A stretch of 17,422 nucleotides of DNA, taken from NCBI GenBank assembly GCA_017616675.1, contig JAFZXR010000027.1, positions 1-17,422 of the forward strand, written 5' to 3'. This document shows positions 15,392 through 17,422 of the stretch, piece by piece; positions within the stretch are counted from its first letter, which is position 1, and every line of letters starts with the position of its first letter. The stretch is from Bacteroidales bacterium. Lineage in GTDB: Bacteria; Bacteroidota; Bacteroidia; Bacteroidales; F082. A program made the translations under genes and the position numbers. Below the pieces are notes generated by a model. It made no database searches. It was given only the letters and a program-made list of their open reading frames with translations, and was not told where the DNA came from.

Positions 15392-16182
15392 TATGTTGGT
15401 GATATTTTATTTGCAATTTTGTAATAAAGCCATGGAATATACCTATTAATATATGCCATGAGAAGCTCGCCTTTGCCGATGAGCTTGCGGTGCCGCTGAC
15501 GTTTTATGGCTCTCACCGCGCGTTTCGCTGCCTTGTCGACGTCGAGACCCTTGGCCTGACCAGCATCCATCTTCGCGTACTGCTCGCCATTGCCCTTCAA
15601 GGCGCTCTTGCTGATAGGCGTGTTGATGCGTCCCGGAATCAGGAAGGTGACGTGTATGTTTGGATATTCGAGGTCGAGCGACTCGAAGAAGCCGAACAAT
15701 GCGTGTTTCGAAGCGCAATACGACGTTCTCAGCGGGAAGCCGAAAAGCCCTGCTAATGAGGTGGTTACCGACATATTGACGTGTTCCGAAGCAAGAATCT
15801 CGTCTTTAAACTGTTTCACGAGATACACGCTGCTCCAGTAGTTCACCTGCATGATCTTCTGGTCGATGGCGAAGTCGGTCTCAAGTCCGCGGTCGCGCTG
15901 TGAGATGCCGGCATTCAAGACGTAAAGGTCGATATGGAAGCCGACCGATTTTATCTCTTTCACGAGCTCGTCGATGGAGGCAAACTCGGCGAAGTTACAT
16001 TCTTTAAAATAAACGTTGACGCCTTCTTTTTCGCAGGTTTCCTTCGTCGCCTGAAGCTGTGCTTCGCCCAATCCCGTGAGGAAAAGGTTACATTTCTCCT
16101 TTGCCAGACGACGTGCTATGGCGGCGCCTATTCCCGAGCTGGCACCTGTCACTAAAGCGTTCTTGTTTTTGAGATTTAACAT
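15391..16182 (-). CDS. SDR-family NAD(P)-dependent oxidoreductase
   Basis: This 263-residue classical short-chain dehydrogenase/reductase has the nucleotide-binding motif TGASSGIG (12-19), NAG (90-92) and the catalytic triad S142, Y155 and K159 (YCASK). Near the C-terminus, about residues 237-256 (GELLMAYINRYIPWLYYKIA) form a hydrophobic, tyrosine-rich segment that could associate with membrane. This recalls lipid-acting SDRs such as ketodihydrosphingosine reductases and DHRS7-like proteins. The substrate is not proven. The gene faces an AONS/serine-palmitoyltransferase-family gene across a 148-base divergent promoter region, which makes a 3-keto-lipid reductase role attractive but inferential. 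It is followed by the VOC gene with a one-base stop/start overlap. Confidence 0.88.
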   Translation of the reverse strand: MLNLKNKNALVTGASSGIGAAIARRLAKEKCNLFLTGLGEAQLQATKETCEKEGVNVYFKECNFAEFASIDELVKEIKSVGFHIDLYVLNAGISQRDRGLETDFAIDQKIMQVNYWSSVYLVKQFKDEILASEHVNMSVTTSLAGLFGFPLRTSYCASKHALFGFFESLDLEYPNIHVTFLIPGRINTPISKSALKGNGEQYAKMDAGQAKGLDVDKAAKRAVRAIKRQRHRKLIGKGELLMAYINRYIPWLYYKIANKISPT

Positions 16183-16206
16183 CTATTTTTCAATCAAAAT
16201 AATCTA

Positions 16207-16238
16207 CAAAAATACAAAAAATAATTCATTTGACCAAA
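16207..16238 (-). promoter_or_regulatory. Consensus Bacteroidota promoter for the SDR-VOC operon
   Basis: On the minus strand TTTG (16238-16235) and TATTTTTG (16214-16207) are separated by exactly 20 bases, a full match to the TTTG/TAnnTTTG promoter. The ATG is 24 bases beyond the -7 element. It is arranged back to back with the promoter of the PLP enzyme. Confidence 0.75.
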
Positions 16239-16271
16239 TTTTTGACTTTTTTTGAATAAAAAATAGAATTA

Positions 16272-16303
16272 TTTGTATACTGTAAAGATTTTTACTATCT
16301 TTG
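16272..16303 (+). promoter_or_regulatory. Consensus Bacteroidota promoter for the PLP-dependent enzyme
   Basis: TTTG (16272-16275) and TATCTTTG (16296-16303) are exactly 20 bases apart, matching the consensus arrangement. The ATG at 16331 follows 27 bases after the -7 element through an A/T-rich leader with no strong Shine-Dalgarno sequence. Its -33 element lies 33 bases from that of the divergent SDR promoter. Confidence 0.75.
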
Positions 16304-16330
16304 CAAGGTAAAATATTAATTTGTTACAAA

Positions 16331-17422
16331 ATGGAAATTTTTGAAAGAATAGCTCACGATTCTGGTGGTCCGATCGGGCAGTATATGGACCGCATTCATG
16401 GATATTTCGCTTTCCCTCGTCTTGAGGGCGAGCTCGGACCGCACATGCGTTTCAACGGTGTCGACGTATTGTGCTGGAGTTTGAACAATTACCTCGGTTT
16501 GGCTAACCATCCTGAGGTTCGTAAAGTCGACGCGGAAGCCGCCGCCCGTTGGGGTCTCGCATACCCGATGGGAGCCCGTATGATGAGTGGTAACACCCGT
16601 CTGCACGAGCGCTTGGAGCGCGAACTGGCCGACTTCGAGCATAAGGAAGATGCTTACGAGTTCAACTTCGGCTATCAGGGCATTGTGTCGACTATCGACG
16701 CGCTCTGCACCCGCAACGATGTCATCGTCTTCGACGCTGAGGCACATGCCTGCCTCATCGACGGCAAACGTCTGCACATGGGCCAGTCGTTCCACTTCAA
16801 ACATAACGATATCGTTAGCTGTGAGAAGATGCTCCAGCGCGCTACCGAGGTGGTGAAGAAGACGGGCGGCGGCATTCTCCTCATCACTGAAGGAGTGTTC
16901 GGCATGACAGGCGCCCTCGGTATCCTCGACCAGATTGCAGCTCTCAAGAAGAAATATCAGTTCCGCATTCTCATCGACGACGCTCACGGCTTCGGCTGCA
17001 TGGGTCCTACAGGTCGCGGCACATCAGAGCATTTCGGCGTGATGGACGACATCGACCTCTACATCGGTGCCTACGCCAAGTCGATGGCTATCATCGGAGG
17101 CTTCGTGGCAGGTCCGAAGGTCATCATCGACTACTTGCGTTATAACATGCGTTCGCAGATGTACGCCAAGTCATTACCGATACCTATCGTCGAAGGCTGC
17201 TTGAAACGTTTGGAAATCATCCGCAGTGCAGAAGGCGACGAGCTACGCAAGAAACTTTGGACAGTGACACGCACCTTGCAGAACGGCTTCCGCAACCTCG
17301 GTTTCGAAATCGGACCGGCAGAAGCTTGCGTCACTCCAATCTTCCTGCCGGGCAACGAGGTCCAAGCTGCTTGGATCGCCCTCGATTTGCGCACAAACTA
17401 CAAGATTTTCTGCTCAATCGTG
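16331..17422 (+). CDS. AONS/serine-palmitoyltransferase-family PLP-dependent enzyme, 3'-truncated by the window
   Basis: An uninterrupted frame of 364 codons runs to the right edge with no stop. It starts at ATG 16331 (MEIFERIAHDSGGPIGQYMD). It is a fold-type I PLP enzyme of the alpha-oxoamine synthase group (BioF, Kbl, serine palmitoyltransferase). Visible features are NNYLGLANHPEV (52-63), SGNTRLHERLERELADFE (86-103), a PLP-stacking histidine in DAEAHAC (H139), the cofactor-binding D216 and H219 in DDAHGFG, and the Schiff-base lysine K250 in AYAKSMAIIGGF. These enzymes condense an amino acid with an acyl thioester and release CO2. Bacteroidota use family members for sphingolipid (serine) or sulfonolipid (cysteate) bases as well as for biotin and threonine metabolism. 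No biotin gene is nearby, and the divergent SDR favours a lipid role, which is inference. Little more than the C-terminal tail should be missing. Confidence 0.88.
   Translation, partial: MEIFERIAHDSGGPIGQYMDRIHGYFAFPRLEGELGPHMRFNGVDVLCWSLNNYLGLANHPEVRKVDAEAAARWGLAYPMGARMMSGNTRLHERLERELADFEHKEDAYEFNFGYQGIVSTIDALCTRNDVIVFDAEAHACLIDGKRLHMGQSFHFKHNDIVSCEKMLQRATEVVKKTGGGILLITEGVFGMTGALGILDQIAALKKKYQFRILIDDAHGFGCMGPTGRGTSEHFGVMDDIDLYIGAYAKSMAIIGGFVAGPKVIIDYLRYNMRSQMYAKSLPIPIVEGCLKRLEIIRSAEGDELRKKLWTVTRTLQNGFRNLGFEIGPAEACVTPIFLPGNEVQAAWIALDLRTNYKIFCSIV

Noticed and set aside
16316..16987. A 223-codon minus-strand frame opposite the PLP enzyme
   Set aside because: The plus-strand frame holds the catalytic lysine and the whole family signature and has a good promoter. 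The minus frame is its shadow and looks gene-like only because the real gene has no stop inside the window.
16331..17422. bioF or kbl as a firm gene name for the PLP enzyme
   Set aside because: The alpha-oxoamine synthase signature cannot by itself separate BioF, Kbl, serine palmitoyltransferase and cysteate acyltransferase. No biotin or threonine dehydrogenase genes are present, so no symbol was given.

Overview
This window reads as a stretch of conserved chromosome from a member of the Bacteroidota, most likely order Bacteroidales. The support is threefold. Gene families typical of that phylum are present: a TMEM260-like/DUF2723 membrane protein, a PorG-like DUF6089 protein, a Bacteroidota-style BamA and paired OmpH/Skp chaperones. 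Several intergenic regions carry the phylum's promoter form (TTTG, about 20 bases, then TAnnTTTG). Ribosome binding sites are mostly A/T-rich with little Shine-Dalgarno sequence. I see no rRNA, tRNA, CRISPR array, insertion sequence, phage gene or toxin-antitoxin pair, and no gene-free stretch longer than 300 bases.

Layout. (1) Positions 1-2099 (+) hold the C-terminal part of a DUF2723/GT117-family membrane protein, open at the left edge. (2) Positions 2069-3995 (-) hold a two-gene unit, a GT-B glycosyltransferase followed by lgt (lipoprotein diacylglyceryl transferase). The end of lgt overlaps the end of the first gene tail to tail. (3) From a divergent promoter region at 3996-4086, dprA runs rightward. 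(4) A promoter at about 5215 leads rsgA, a small one-POTRA Omp85-like outer membrane protein, and nadK. (5) A promoter at about 8442-8475 leads the envelope-assembly block porG-like, uppS, bamA, ompH. A second ompH with its own promoter follows, then a hairpin terminator and a short repeat tract. (6) Convergent to that block, an SDR oxidoreductase and a two-domain VOC protein form a translationally coupled pair read leftward. Divergent from them, a PLP-dependent AONS/serine-palmitoyltransferase-family enzyme runs off the right edge.

Most of the window serves envelope biogenesis: lipoprotein lipidation (Lgt), polyprenyl carrier synthesis (UppS), outer membrane protein insertion (BamA), periplasmic chaperoning (two OmpH/Skp) and probable T9SS-associated outer membrane function (PorG-like). 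RsgA (ribosome maturation), NadK (NADP supply) and DprA (DNA uptake/recombination) are housekeeping genes.

Nothing here is clearly a wholly new system. The part most worth following up is the right end. There an AONS-family acyltransferase and an SDR reductase sit on a divergent promoter pair with near-consensus elements. These are the two enzyme types that begin sphingolipid or sulfonolipid base synthesis, and an unexplained VOC protein is coupled to the reductase. The one-POTRA Omp85-like protein between rsgA and nadK is the other under-described gene.
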